Counted from the stretch's first letter, positions 33,409-43,128 are shown. The stretch is 64,000 nucleotides of DNA from 2-02-FULL-55-14 sp964534125 (GCA_964534125.1 CAZHOJ010000001.1:372001-436000), one strand, 5' to 3'. Notes: generated by a model not told the origin, from the letters alone. Program-made: numbers and translations.

Positions 33409-33835
33409 GGTTCTTCGTCTCTGAAAACGCCTGCTCAAAAAGAGCGGCGACTGTGTGAGGTATACGTCTCGGTTTTCTGGTGTCGCGGTCGAGAAATACG
33501 TGAAGCGTGTACCCCTCGGCAAGCGGCTCCGTCTCCCCCGCCCGGCGTACCACATAATCGATACGGATCCTTACTGCCGGCATCTCGCGGATGCTCGACT
33601 CGATCTCCAGCAGGTCGTCGTATCCCGCGCTCCGGAGGTAGCGCGCATGCGCTTCGATGACAGGAAGGAGCGTCCCTTGCTTCTCGATCTCCGCATAGGC
33701 CAGCCCCATCGCACGGAGCATCTCTGCCCGGGCCTGCTCGAAGAATTCGAAATACCGTCCGTAATACGCGACACCCATCTGGTCCGTCTCAGCATATCGG
33801 ACCCTCATCCGGGAAAGATGACGGACCACCGTCAT
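33401..33835 (-). CDS. Acyl-CoA thioesterase, YbgC/4HBT hotdog family
   Basis: 144 aa. Hotdog-fold signature VRYAETDQMGVAYYGRYFEF with the catalytic Asp in TDQMG, followed by FEQARAEMLRAMGL. It hydrolyses acyl-CoA esters; the true substrate is unknown. The start overlaps the stop of accA by four bases (ATGA), which suggests a link to fatty acid supply. Confidence 0.92.
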   Translation of the reverse strand: MTVVRHLSRMRVRYAETDQMGVAYYGRYFEFFEQARAEMLRAMGLAYAEIEKQGTLLPVIEAHARYLRSAGYDDLLEIESSIREMPAVRIRIDYVVRRAGETEPLAEGYTLHVFLDRDTRKPRRIPHTVAALFEQAFSETKNHA

Positions 33836-34782
33836 TCTTTCCAGTATCCCATGCGGGAGAATTTCTGGATCCTGGCCTGGACCAATTTGTCCGGCTTGAG
33901 CTTCTTCAGCTTCCTGATCTCCTCGGCAAGGATCTTCTTGAGCGTCTGGCCCACGGCTGCCGGGTCCCGGTGAGCGCCCCCGAGCGGCTCAGGGACGATC
34001 CGGTCCACGATCCCCTGCTCCACGAGGTCAGGTGCGGTCAACCGGAGCGCTTCCGCCGCCCGCTCCTTGTACTCCCATGAGCGCCAAAGGATGCTCGAAC
34101 ATGATTCCGGAGCTATCACAGAATACCAGGCGTTTTCGAACATCAGAATGCGGTCGCCAACACCGATACCCAGCGCGCCTCCCGATGCTCCTTCGCCGAT
34201 GATCACAACGACGATGGGTACCGGAAGGTGCGACATCTCGAACAGGTTCCTGGCGATCGCCTCTGCCTGCCCCCGTTCCTCCGCCTCGAGGCCCGGGTAC
34301 GCACCCGGCGTATCAAGGAGCGTCACCACAGGCTTCCCGAACTTCGCTGCCATCTGCATCAGACGGAGTGCCTTCCGGTATCCCTCCGGATTCGGCATAC
34401 CGAAGTTCCGCATGATGTTCGATTTCGTGTCGCGCCCCTTCTGGTGGCCAATGACCAGGACTGTCTCCCCGTCGAGCTGCCCGAAGCCGCCGACGATGGC
34501 CTTATCGTCGCCGAACCGCCGGTCGCCATGCAGCTCCACAAAATCCGTGAGCATCATGCCGATGTAGTCGAGGGTGTACGGCCGGTCGGGATGCCGTGCC
34601 AGCTGCACGCGCTGCCACCGGCTCAGATCCTTGTAGATGGAGTGGCGGAGCTGGTCCACCTTTTTCTCGAGCTTCCCGATCTCACGGGCGATGTCGAGAT
34701 TGTCGGAGTACTTCCGCATCTCTTCGATCTTCTTTTCGAGCTCGTAGACCGGCTTTTCGAAATCGAGGATGACCTTTGCCAT
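33832..34782 (-). CDS. accA: Acetyl-CoA carboxylase carboxyltransferase subunit alpha
   Basis: 316 aa from the ATG at 34782 (MAKVILDFEKPVYELEKKI); a longer open frame adds 16 codons that overlap the preceding spacer. Family markers are intact: ARHPDRPYTLDYI, ELHGDRRFGDDKAIVGG, GHQKGRDTK, FGMPNPEGYRKALRLM, TLLDTPGAYPGLEAEERGQ, IGEGASGGALGIGVGD. With AccD it transfers carboxyl groups from biotin to acetyl-CoA, the first step of fatty acid synthesis. The position at the end of the polysaccharide train is unusual but spacing (22 bases) allows co-transcription. Confidence 0.96.
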   Translation of the reverse strand: MAKVILDFEKPVYELEKKIEEMRKYSDNLDIAREIGKLEKKVDQLRHSIYKDLSRWQRVQLARHPDRPYTLDYIGMMLTDFVELHGDRRFGDDKAIVGGFGQLDGETVLVIGHQKGRDTKSNIMRNFGMPNPEGYRKALRLMQMAAKFGKPVVTLLDTPGAYPGLEAEERGQAEAIARNLFEMSHLPVPIVVVIIGEGASGGALGIGVGDRILMFENAWYSVIAPESCSSILWRSWEYKERAAEALRLTAPDLVEQGIVDRIVPEPLGGAHRDPAAVGQTLKKILAEEIRKLKKLKPDKLVQARIQKFSRMGYWKE

Positions 34783-34804
34783 AAGCTTCTCGTGTTGTGG
34801 GCGC

Positions 34805-36817
34805 TCAGCGCGAGCGCATGCGTTCGACAACGAAGGTGAGCAGGATCTCGAGGTCCAGCAGGAACGACTGCGTGCGTGCGTACCGCAGCATCAGCTGTTC
34901 CTTCTCTTCCAGGGAGGTTCCATCTGCAGACTGCAGCTGCACCAGGCCCGTCAGGCCCGGCTTGCCCAGAAAGAGCATTCCCCCGTTGCTCCCCATCAGC
35001 TCTTCCGGCGGACCGACGAGACTCATCGACCCCGCCAGGACCTTCGGGAGCAGACGCACGAATGTGCTCCGTTCGAACGCGCGACGCCGAAATAAATATA
35101 CGAAAGGATACACCGTAGTCAACCCGACGAGTGAGACCGCGAGATCCAGCACGCGTTTTGCGGTGCGGGCACGTCGTTTCTCGATGTTGTATGTGACCTC
35201 AACGAGCGGCACATCGTCGAGCGATTCGACCGACGCCTTGCTGATAAGGAATTCCATCGAACCCGCCACAAGATGGAACGAGACGGGGATCCCTGATGTC
35301 GACGATATCATTTCCAGGAGCTGCTTGTTGCTCATCGCATCCGGTGCGACGATGACATCTGTGATGCTGAAGGCGCGAATAACCTTCCGGATAGAGGTCA
35401 CGTTTCCCAGGACCCGGGAACCGTTCAGGTCGCTGACCGGGGACCGCTCCTTGGACTGCACATATCCGACCACATCATATCCGCTTCCAGCCCGGACCCG
35501 AAGCTTGCGTGCGATGGCAGCAGGACCATCCCCGGTCCCGACCACGACCGCTCTCCTGCCAAAGAGCGACGACCTGCCGAGCGGCGTTCCCTTCGTGATG
35601 ATCCTGAAGAGGACGCGCCAGCCGACCGTCAGGAGTATGCACAAGAGGCCCGAGGTCAGCAGGACCGCCCGCGAAAATGCGAACTCCTTGACGAACGCCG
35701 TGAGCGCTGCCAGCATCACGAACGAGACGACCACCCCCGTGACCGTCCGTGAGATCGACATCGACCGATGCGTGTAGACCCCCATCGTCATCAACGTTCC
35801 GACCATCAGGACGACCGGCACGATATAGACCGACGGGTATGCATAGTCCGGGAACGAGAGGATCATGCCCTTGCGAAGATATTCGGAGAGGAGGAGCGAC
35901 CCGAGAAGGATGACCGTATCGAGCAATGCAGGCCAGGCTCTCCGTGCATATGCCCCCAGCCATGCACCAAAGGTCGCCAGCCGGATACCCATTTTCAGCA
36001 TCCAGAGAAAGACGCCGGGGGTGCCGAAATGCTTCTCCACGAAGATGCGCATGGCCTCGTAGAAGACAGCGATCTCATCGATGGCGCTCCGCCGGGTGCT
36101 CTCACCTTTGTAGTGGATGATCGATGTCTCATGGACGTAGTGCACCTCCCATCCGGCTTCCCGGACACGGTAGCACAGGTCCAGGTCCTCCCCATACATG
36201 AAGAACCGTTCGTCGAATCCCCCGACGGCCTCGCACGCCGATCGCCTCATGAACATGCACGAGCCGGAGATGGCTTCCACAGGGTAGGACTGGTCGGTAG
36301 GAAGGTAGGTCAGGTTGTAACGTCCGAAGAGCCGGCTGCCGGGGAACATGCGCGAAAGGCCTGTGATGCGCGTGAAGGCAATCCAGGGTGTCGGATAGCT
36401 CCGTCGTGCCGCAAGCTGGAAGGTCCCGTCCGGATTCAGGATGCGGCAGCCAGCCAGTCCTACCCGTTCATGCTCGCGGAAGTACCGGAGCATGACCTTC
36501 ACGGTATCCTCCTGGACGAGGGTGTCGGGATTGAGAAGGAGAAAGAACTTCCCCCGAGCCTTCGACATCGCGAGATTGTTCGCTCTGCCGAATCCGATGT
36601 TCTCGCGGAGCGCGATGAAGCGGACCCTGGGAAATTGCCGGCGAAGATGCTCGACGCTCCCGTCGGACGAGGCATTGTCGACAACGATGACCTCCGAGCG
36701 GACACCTTTGAGCGCTTTGGACAGAGACCGGAGAGCGTTCGAGAGGTATTCCCGGACGTTGTAGTTGACGATGATGACGGAGACGTCAACGTTCCGGTGT
36801 GCGGCGCGGCGTGCCAA
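34805..36817 (-). CDS. Fusion: GT2 glycosyltransferase plus degenerate sugar-phosphate transferase
   Basis: 670 aa, TTG start at 36817 overlapping the upstream gene by 32 bases; no other start exists in frame. Residues 1-280 are a GT2 rhamnosyltransferase-like enzyme (VSVIIVNYNVREYLSNALR, NPDTLVQED, GSCMFMRRSACEAVGGFDER, FFMYGEDLDLCYR). Four helices follow (about 295-415), then a Rossmann-like domain (RRAVVVGTGDGPAAIARKL). The C-terminus resembles the end of WbaP/PglC enzymes (SMSLVGPPEEL, GKPGLTGLVQL). The catalytic KFRSM...DAE and DE motifs, present in the neighbour at 37631-39043, are missing. The transferase half is thus probably inactive and may anchor or scaffold the GT2 domain. Confidence 0.82.
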   Translation of the reverse strand: MARRAAHRNVDVSVIIVNYNVREYLSNALRSLSKALKGVRSEVIVVDNASSDGSVEHLRRQFPRVRFIALRENIGFGRANNLAMSKARGKFFLLLNPDTLVQEDTVKVMLRYFREHERVGLAGCRILNPDGTFQLAARRSYPTPWIAFTRITGLSRMFPGSRLFGRYNLTYLPTDQSYPVEAISGSCMFMRRSACEAVGGFDERFFMYGEDLDLCYRVREAGWEVHYVHETSIIHYKGESTRRSAIDEIAVFYEAMRIFVEKHFGTPGVFLWMLKMGIRLATFGAWLGAYARRAWPALLDTVILLGSLLLSEYLRKGMILSFPDYAYPSVYIVPVVLMVGTLMTMGVYTHRSMSISRTVTGVVVSFVMLAALTAFVKEFAFSRAVLLTSGLLCILLTVGWRVLFRIITKGTPLGRSSLFGRRAVVVGTGDGPAAIARKLRVRAGSGYDVVGYVQSKERSPVSDLNGSRVLGNVTSIRKVIRAFSITDVIVAPDAMSNKQLLEMISSTSGIPVSFHLVAGSMEFLISKASVESLDDVPLVEVTYNIEKRRARTAKRVLDLAVSLVGLTTVYPFVYLFRRRAFERSTFVRLLPKVLAGSMSLVGPPEELMGSNGGMLFLGKPGLTGLVQLQSADGTSLEEKEQLMLRYARTQSFLLDLEILLTFVVERMRSR

Positions 36818-37634
36818 AGAAGATGCTTCGCAGTTTCAGTTTCCAGACCATCCAGGCTGCCTCGTAGACGATCGACTTCGACATCTTCGAGACACCCACC
36901 CGGCGGTCGATGAAGACGATAGGGATCTCCCCGACCGTGAATCCCAGCTTCCAGGCGATGAAGTTCGTCTCGATCTGGAAGGAATATCCGTTCGAGTGGA
37001 TCCTGCTCAGGTCCATGGCTTCGAGGACCTTTCTCGTATAGCACTTGAATCCTGCCGTTGCATCATGGACGGGCAGCCCTGTGATGATGCGGGTGTAGAG
37101 GTTCGCACAATAGCTGAGCAGCAGGCGTTTCATTGGCCAGTTGACGACGTTGACCCCCGAAACATAGCGCGAACCGACGACGAGGTCGAACTCGCTCGTC
37201 TTCTCGAACAGGGCATTCAATGCCTTCGGATTATGCGAGAAGTCGGCGTCCATTTCGAACGCATACCCATATCCTTCACGCAGGGCATGCTCGAAACCCG
37301 CGACATACGCCGTGCCGAGGCCGAGCTTTGTCGGCCGCTCGAGCAGCTGTACGCGGCTCCCGTTCCTCTTCTGCAGTTCCTTCACGATACCGGCCGTTCC
37401 GTCGCGTGAGTTGTCATCGACAACCAGGACGTCGAACTTGCCGTTCTGCTGGAGGATCTTCGGGATGATCCGCCCGATATTGTCCGCCTCATTGTAGGTG
37501 GGCATGACTACAAGTGCGCGCTGCCCATTCCGTCCCTGTTGCGGCCTGCCCTGTCCTCCCCGGCGGCGTGGCCCTCTGCGCCTCCGTCCCGGCCGGGAGC
37601 CCTGCGGGTGTGTCTGTCCCTGGTTCTCGGTCAC
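36786..37634 (-). CDS. Polyprenyl-monophosphomannose synthase-like GT2 glycosyltransferase
   Basis: 282 aa from GTG at 37634, which overlaps the stop of the preceding gene (GTGA) and has GGGA upstream; the open frame extends 22 codons further without a better start. After a basic, Arg/Gly-rich tail (residues 1-42) the GT2 fold starts: ALVVMPTYNEADNIGRII, VLVVDDNSRDGTAG, GTAYVAGFEHAL, FEMDADFSHNP, VVGSRYVSGVNVVNWP, and FIDRRVGVSKM. This is the dolichol-phosphate mannose synthase (Dpm1) pattern. It would charge a polyprenyl phosphate with a hexose for later transfer outside the membrane. The basic tail is unusual. Confidence 0.88.
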   Translation of the reverse strand: MTENQGQTHPQGSRPGRRRRGPRRRGGQGRPQQGRNGQRALVVMPTYNEADNIGRIIPKILQQNGKFDVLVVDDNSRDGTAGIVKELQKRNGSRVQLLERPTKLGLGTAYVAGFEHALREGYGYAFEMDADFSHNPKALNALFEKTSEFDLVVGSRYVSGVNVVNWPMKRLLLSYCANLYTRIITGLPVHDATAGFKCYTRKVLEAMDLSRIHSNGYSFQIETNFIAWKLGFTVGEIPIVFIDRRVGVSKMSKSIVYEAAWMVWKLKLRSIFFGTPRRTPER

Positions 37635-39043
37635 GAATGTCCCTTTCTCATCAGCATGACATATAATGTGTTCAACAGGATCTTCATATCGAACCGCCAC
37701 GATGCGTTCTCGATATAGAAGAGGTCGTATTTCACTTTCGCTTTCACGTCATCGATGCTCTCGTCGTACTTGTGCTTCACCTGGGCCCAACCGGTGATGC
37801 CGGGACGCACCTTCAGCCGGCGCCTGTACAATGGTATCTCGTCAGCGAGAGATTCCACGAAATGCGGCCGTTCCGGCCGGGGTCCCACGAGGCTCATATC
37901 TCCGACGAGGACATTGATGAACTGGGGCACCTCATCGAGATGCATCCTGCGCAGGAGGCGGCCGACGCGTGTTACACGGGGGTCGTTCTTTCCCGCCCAG
38001 ACCGGTCCGGAGACCTTTTCGGCATCAGCGACCATCGAACGAAACTTGATGATACGGAAGAGCCTGCCGTTCTTTCCGACCCGTTCCTGGAGGTACAGTG
38101 CCGGACCCGGCGAATCGAGCTTGAGCAGCAGGCTGATGAGCAGCCAGACAGGCGCTCCCAGCAGAAGGATCAGCAGAGAGACCGTGATATCCAGCGCCCG
38201 TTTGGCGGCCTCCTCCCATGGCTGCATGATCTGCGGACGAATATCGAGAAGCGGCACACCGAAGAGCGATGCAACTCGGGCCTGGCCCGTGACGATATCA
38301 TACAGGTCCGCCATGATCTTGATGCCCACGTCGCGGCCGTTGCAGGCGCGGAGGACGTCCATCAGCTGCGCATGCTCATGCGATTCGAGCCCCACGAGCA
38401 CCTCTTGAACCCCCTGTTGCTCGATGACCTCATCCAGTGTTGAAAGGTCCCCCAGGACCGGAACGCCCTTGTACTCTGCACCGGCCTTCGGCTTCCGTCG
38501 GCCCGACGCTGGCACCGTAATGAATCCGCGAACATCATACCCCAGCGCCCGCGAGCGGAGGGTCATATCACAAAGCTGGAAGGCACGATCCGACCATCCC
38601 ACCACGACCGTCGTCTTGATGCCGATCCCTGCGATAAGGAGACGGCGCTGGACATAACGGAGGAGCATTCTCCCCACGGACACGTCGACGACGAGGAGGA
38701 CCCAATAGCCCACGATAAGCATCCGCGAGGTCGTCGGTGCATTCGTTGCCAGATCGTCAAGGACGATGATGAAGAACAGGGTGAGCACACCGACCACCGT
38801 GGCCCTGAAGATGCTGATGAGTTCATCGAGACGGGAGAGTGCGTACCAGGAGCGGTACAGTCCATGCAAGAAGAAGATGAGGAGCCAATAGATCCAGAGC
38901 GCGGCCATCGGCAGGTAGAACTCGGGATGAATGGCATACTCGATCCATCCTGATTCGACACGCAGCGCGTAGTAGACCAGGAACGTCAGGTTGATCGTGA
39001 CGAAGTCGACCACGACGGACGATATGACCTCAGACCTGTTCAT
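37631..39043 (-). CDS. Undecaprenyl-phosphate sugar-1-phosphate transferase (WbaP/WcaJ type)
   Basis: 470 aa. Four N-terminal helices, a CoA-binding-like Rossmann domain (about 130-250), then the catalytic C-terminal part: a re-entrant helix, KFRSMVADAE, RMHLDEVPQFINVL, GDMSLVGPRPE, RPGITGWAQV. All catalytic residues of polyprenol phosphate:hexose-1-P transferases are present. It starts the lipid-linked repeat unit by placing the first sugar phosphate on undecaprenyl phosphate. Overlaps the WecB gene by four bases (ATGA). Confidence 0.93.
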   Translation of the reverse strand: MNRSEVISSVVVDFVTINLTFLVYYALRVESGWIEYAIHPEFYLPMAALWIYWLLIFFLHGLYRSWYALSRLDELISIFRATVVGVLTLFFIIVLDDLATNAPTTSRMLIVGYWVLLVVDVSVGRMLLRYVQRRLLIAGIGIKTTVVVGWSDRAFQLCDMTLRSRALGYDVRGFITVPASGRRKPKAGAEYKGVPVLGDLSTLDEVIEQQGVQEVLVGLESHEHAQLMDVLRACNGRDVGIKIMADLYDIVTGQARVASLFGVPLLDIRPQIMQPWEEAAKRALDITVSLLILLLGAPVWLLISLLLKLDSPGPALYLQERVGKNGRLFRIIKFRSMVADAEKVSGPVWAGKNDPRVTRVGRLLRRMHLDEVPQFINVLVGDMSLVGPRPERPHFVESLADEIPLYRRRLKVRPGITGWAQVKHKYDESIDDVKAKVKYDLFYIENASWRFDMKILLNTLYVMLMRKGHS

Positions 39044-40131
39044 GCTGAGGTCACGATACTCCAGATCCGTTCAGCCGCATGGCCATCGCCATATGGATTT
39101 GATGTGCTTGCGATGACCGTGGGTGTCTTCGCCTCCCGGAGCACTGCCTCCAGGACACGGTCCCGGTCGGTACCGACGAGCTGTGAGATCCCGCGTTCAA
39201 TGCTCTCCGTACGTTCCGTCACGTCCCGGAGAACAATGCAGAATTTTCCGAATGACGGTGCCTCCTCCTGTATCCCCCCCGAATCGGTGATGACGAACGA
39301 ACAGTTCTTCAGGAGGCCCAGCATGTTGAGATACGAAACCGGTTCGACAAGCCGGATGTTCGAGATACTCCCGAGAAGTTCACGTGCCGGGCCCGTAACA
39401 TGCGGATTCACATGGACCGGATAGACGAACTCAAGCCCCGGGAGATCGGTCGCTGCCTTTCGAAGAGCGTCGAAGATGTCCCGCAGCCCAGGGCCGAAAC
39501 TCTCACGCCTGTGGGCAGTGACAAGTACATAGGGCCCCGAAAGACCTGGCACAACATGCTCCACGGTGTCAAGCGGGAATCGTTCCTGAAGAATGCGCAA
39601 TGCATCGACGACCGTGTTGCCGGTGACATGGACGCTGTCTGGGGGCGCTCCCTCTTGCAGCACGGCATCCGCTCCCCTGTGTGTCGGGCAGAAGTGCAGC
39701 CGGCTTACGACCGAGATGATACGCCGGTTCGCTTCCTCCGGGAAAGGAGCGTCCAGCCTCCGGCTGCGCAGGCCCGCCTCGACATGAAGAACAGGTATCC
39801 GGTGATGGAAGGCTGCAAGCGCCGCAAATGCGGCCGTGCTCGTGTCGCCTTGCACCATCACGCGCGTCGGCCGTATCTCCTCGAGCACGGGAGGAAGGGC
39901 GGCCAGCACGGAACTCCCAATATGATTCAGTGATTGGTCCGGCTGCATCAGGCCGAGGTCGATATCCGGCCGTATATCGAACATGCGGAACGCTTCGTCT
40001 GCCATGGCGCGGTGCTGACCCGTTGAGCAGACGACCACCTCGCCTCCGCCCCGCGCTCTCCCCTCGAGTACGACGGGCGCAAGTTTGATGACCTCGGGTC
40101 GGGTCCCGGCGACGACAAGGATGCGTTCCAT
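39040..40131 (-). CDS. wecB: UDP-N-acetylglucosamine 2-epimerase (non-hydrolysing), copy 1
   Basis: 363 aa. Typical opening ILVVAGTRPEVIKLAPV, then VMVQGDTSTAAFAALAAF, VLHVEAGLRS, FPEEANRRIISVVS, VTAHRRESFG, VYPVHVNPHV and FVITDSGGIQEEAPSFGK. All belong to the WecB/MnaA family that makes UDP-ManNAc. It shares one base with the preceding gene (TGATG). A second, diverged WecB is at 51315-52412, so the pathway may make two related sugars or one copy may have a changed specificity. Confidence 0.94.
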   Translation of the reverse strand: MERILVVAGTRPEVIKLAPVVLEGRARGGGEVVVCSTGQHRAMADEAFRMFDIRPDIDLGLMQPDQSLNHIGSSVLAALPPVLEEIRPTRVMVQGDTSTAAFAALAAFHHRIPVLHVEAGLRSRRLDAPFPEEANRRIISVVSRLHFCPTHRGADAVLQEGAPPDSVHVTGNTVVDALRILQERFPLDTVEHVVPGLSGPYVLVTAHRRESFGPGLRDIFDALRKAATDLPGLEFVYPVHVNPHVTGPARELLGSISNIRLVEPVSYLNMLGLLKNCSFVITDSGGIQEEAPSFGKFCIVLRDVTERTESIERGISQLVGTDRDRVLEAVLREAKTPTVIASTSNPYGDGHAAERIWSIVTSA

Positions 40132-41354
40132 CAGGAGCCCACCTCAGCAAGGAAGCTGCGAAACTGACGAATCGCCTTTGGAGCGGTATATCGCGACTCG
40201 GCGACCTCCCGAGCACGGCGACTCTTTGCTGCCAGTTCATCTGGGTCGGCCTTCGCTGCCTCGATCGCTTGCTTGAGCGCCGCGACATTGCCCGGTGGGA
40301 CGATCCATCCGATCCTTTCTTCTGCGACGACGTACGCCAGTTCCGAATCGGGCTCGGTGATCGCGATGATCGGTTTGCCCACGGCCATTGTGTTGTACAT
40401 CCTGCTCGGAACCGAGATGCCCTGCATACCTTCGATCATGGCAATGACAGCGACATCACAAGCGTTCAGGAGCTCGCACTGAAGACGCGCATCCACGAAG
40501 GGGAGCAGCGTGACGTTGTCGGGGCGATGTCTGCTCACATAGCGCTCGACCAGCGTGCGTTTTACCCCCACACCAGCGAAAAGAAAATGAACGTCCGGAA
40601 GGCCGGAACATGCCTCCGCGCATGCGAGCACGTCCTCGATCCCGTGCGTTCTCCCCATCGTCCCGGCATAGAGCATAACGAACTTCCGTGAGATACCGTG
40701 GTCTGCGAGGATGCTGTTCACCGATCGCGGCATGACAGTCATGCGGTCCGGTTCACCCCAGTTCGGGATGATCCGAACCGGCAGCGAACCCGCATCGACG
40801 TACGAACGGACACGCTTCTCCATGTCGCGCCCCAATACGACGACGCCGTCTGCATGCCTATAGAGCCAACGCGCTGTTCGCTGCAGGAGCCGGAACAGCA
40901 GATCGGCCCGCTGAAGGATGCCTGTCGGCACGAGCACATCCGGATAGACATCATGCGTCAGCACGATGACCCGGGCACTCCGTGCCACGCCCGCAGCTGC
41001 GGCGACGAAGGGCATGACGGGCGGATTCGTGACCACCAACACCGCATCTCCCCTCCTGAGGTTGAACAGCAGATGGAAGAAGACCGGAACACTGATCGTG
41101 AGGAGGTTGACCAGTCTGAACAGCAACACCGCCTTGTCCATCCGCGTCGACAAGAACCGCCTGATGGCTACCCCATGACGTTGGTCGGATCCTGTCGCCG
41201 TCTGTGGCGGATCGAACTGCATCGTGGGATATGCACAGAGGACCCTCACCTCGAACTCTGCTGCGAGTCCTTCGGCGAGTGTGGTGAGGATCCGGGACGT
41301 TGCTTGAGCATCGGGATAATAGAGTTCGGAAACGACCCATAGCCTCTTCTTCAT
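40131..41354 (-). CDS. GT4-family glycosyltransferase (WcaI/WbuB-like)
   Basis: 407 aa from the ATG at 41354, overlapping the preceding gene by four bases (ATGA). Begins LWVVSELYYPDAQATSRILT, the usual start of the WbuB/WcaI group. The C-terminal GT-B half has MLYAGTMGRTHGIEDVL and the donor-site region PSRMYNTMAVGKPIIAI. Adds a sugar (often L-fucosamine or hexose in homologs) to a lipid-linked glycan at the cytoplasmic face. Substrate unknown. Confidence 0.9.
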   Translation of the reverse strand: MKKRLWVVSELYYPDAQATSRILTTLAEGLAAEFEVRVLCAYPTMQFDPPQTATGSDQRHGVAIRRFLSTRMDKAVLLFRLVNLLTISVPVFFHLLFNLRRGDAVLVVTNPPVMPFVAAAAGVARSARVIVLTHDVYPDVLVPTGILQRADLLFRLLQRTARWLYRHADGVVVLGRDMEKRVRSYVDAGSLPVRIIPNWGEPDRMTVMPRSVNSILADHGISRKFVMLYAGTMGRTHGIEDVLACAEACSGLPDVHFLFAGVGVKRTLVERYVSRHRPDNVTLLPFVDARLQCELLNACDVAVIAMIEGMQGISVPSRMYNTMAVGKPIIAITEPDSELAYVVAEERIGWIVPPGNVAALKQAIEAAKADPDELAAKSRRAREVAESRYTAPKAIRQFRSFLAEVGS

Positions 41355-42292
41355 CGTGCGGATGTCACCCTTTCTCTCATCATCCTCAGCCCATCCCGAA
41401 AGCCCCTCCAAAGGGCAGAGATCTGCCCATCGCCGTCTCTCCCAAGCACGTTCGGGAACTGCAGAAGGGTCTTCATACCAATATTCATGAGCGAAAATCC
41501 AACAACATACCAGCGATAGAACCAGGGATCACCGGCGAACGTCAGAAGCCTGTTCCGCGTGTGATAGTAATTATACAGGGACGTGTAATTCCGAACGGCC
41601 GTGCCGCCTCCGCTCTTGTGATACGCGGTCGCATGCGGCGTGTACGCTACGCGATAGCGCGAAACCACCCTTCGGGAAAATTCCACGTCCTCAAAATACA
41701 TGAAATAGCGCTCATCGAACAATCCTGCCGTCTCGAAGACCTCCCGACGGGCGAGAAACAGCACCCCGGGGATGAAATCCGCATAACCGGGCCTGTCGTT
41801 CTTTGTGCGACGCTCGAGATACCCGCCCTTGTTCATCCCCGTGCAGATCCATCGATTGAACCTCCCGGCCCCGGCAAAGACCACGGTGGGACGGTCATTG
41901 TAGAAGACCTTGCAGGTCACGACACCCGCTGAGGGATCGTTCTGCAGCACTTCGACCATCGGCCCAGGGAATCCCGGCGTGACCACGACATCATTGTTCA
42001 TGATCATGATGTATTCTGCCCCCGCCTCAAGCGCGTGCCGGATGCCGAGATTGTTGCCACCGGCATATCCCGTGTTCGTCGGAGACTGCAGGAGCGTCAA
42101 ACGGGGAAATGCTCTCCGGAGACGGTCGGCAGAATCATCCGTCGATGCATTGTCCACCAGGACGATCTCCAGGTTCTGTCCCGTGATGACCTGTAATGAC
42201 CTGACACAGGCAATCGTATCGTCGGCACCATTGTAGTTCAGGACGACGACAAAGACCTGCGAAGGCTTCGCTCTCTGCTTACCTCCCCCCAA
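41351..42292 (-). CDS. GT2 glycosyltransferase (rhamnosyltransferase-like)
   Basis: 313 aa from a TTG at 42292 that has a strong GGGAGG five bases upstream; a GTG at 42322 is possible but has no such site. Motifs: VFVVVLNYNGADDTIACVRS, IVLVDNASTDDSADRL, NTGYAGGNNLGIRHAL, IMNNDVVVTPG, FIPGVLFLARREVFETAGLF, FMYFEDVEFSRRV. A standard inverting GT2 enzyme with the DxD-like NND and ED motifs. It follows another GT2 gene with which it overlaps slightly. Confidence 0.88.
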   Translation of the reverse strand: MGGGKQRAKPSQVFVVVLNYNGADDTIACVRSLQVITGQNLEIVLVDNASTDDSADRLRRAFPRLTLLQSPTNTGYAGGNNLGIRHALEAGAEYIMIMNNDVVVTPGFPGPMVEVLQNDPSAGVVTCKVFYNDRPTVVFAGAGRFNRWICTGMNKGGYLERRTKNDRPGYADFIPGVLFLARREVFETAGLFDERYFMYFEDVEFSRRVVSRYRVAYTPHATAYHKSGGGTAVRNYTSLYNYYHTRNRLLTFAGDPWFYRWYVVGFSLMNIGMKTLLQFPNVLGRDGDGQISALWRGFRDGLRMMRERVTSAR

Positions 42293-43127
42293 TCGGACCT
42301 CCCTCGCCCCGGCGTGCCGCACGCATACCGCGGATCGTCATGAGAATTTTCCGCAGCCTCTGTCGCTCATACAGCAGCATCTTGACCAATCGTCCTGCAT
42401 GGAGTTTCTTTTCATACGCGAAGTACCGCGGGAACCTCTCTCCATACTCACGCCGGAGATAGACACGATTTCGGCTTTGATAATAGAATCGCTCGGGCGC
42501 ATGATGCGTCGGATGGACGGTTCTCCCGAAGAAATTCTTCTCGGTCTTCTGTCCCTGTGCATGCTCCAGGATCACGCGGTTGGCGCGGACGACTCTGTAT
42601 CCGTTGCGCCGCAACCGAAGACAGTACTCATCATCAACGTAGTCGATGAAAAAATCCTCCCTGAACCCCCCCGACCTCCTGTATGCCTCCAAATTGACCA
42701 AACTTCCGGATGTCATCAGCGTTACAACATCCTCGAGATCGGCCTCCGGCAGCGCATCAGGAGCGCATCTGTCGACATGAAACGGGCCTGCGACGCCAAT
42801 AGACGGATCGCTTTCTGCGATCGACACAAGTGTTGAGACCAGATCATCCGGTGCGGCGCTGTCCTGGTCCATCGTGAGCAGGTACTTGCAGCCTCGCTCG
42901 ATCGCACGTTCAGCACCTGCATTCAGGGCGTATGCGACCCCGCGATTGCTGCCCAACGGGAAATACTCCAGTCCTCCCACACGTTTCAGTCCATCCAGCA
43001 CATCAGGATGCGGATCGGCCGTATTGTCGAACACGAATACAGCATCACTTCCGGACGCGTAGGAGGCAATGTTCTCTGAGACACGAATCGAAGGATGATA
43101 CAGCACGACAACAGCCGCGGTTTGCAT
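42279..43127 (-). CDS. GT2 glycosyltransferase (RfbF/rhamnosyltransferase type)
   Basis: 282 aa from the ATG at 43127 (MQTAAVVVLYHPSIRVSENI). Motifs VFVFDNTADPHPDVLDGLK, NRGVAYALNAGAERAIERG, LLTMDQDSAAPDDLV and FFIDYVDDEYCLRLRRNG are typical of the rhamnosyltransferase branch of GT2. The start lies one base after the stop of the previous gene. Confidence 0.9.
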   Translation of the reverse strand: MQTAAVVVLYHPSIRVSENIASYASGSDAVFVFDNTADPHPDVLDGLKRVGGLEYFPLGSNRGVAYALNAGAERAIERGCKYLLTMDQDSAAPDDLVSTLVSIAESDPSIGVAGPFHVDRCAPDALPEADLEDVVTLMTSGSLVNLEAYRRSGGFREDFFIDYVDDEYCLRLRRNGYRVVRANRVILEHAQGQKTEKNFFGRTVHPTHHAPERFYYQSRNRVYLRREYGERFPRYFAYEKKLHAGRLVKMLLYERQRLRKILMTIRGMRAARRGEGGPIGGR

Positions 43128-43128
43128 G

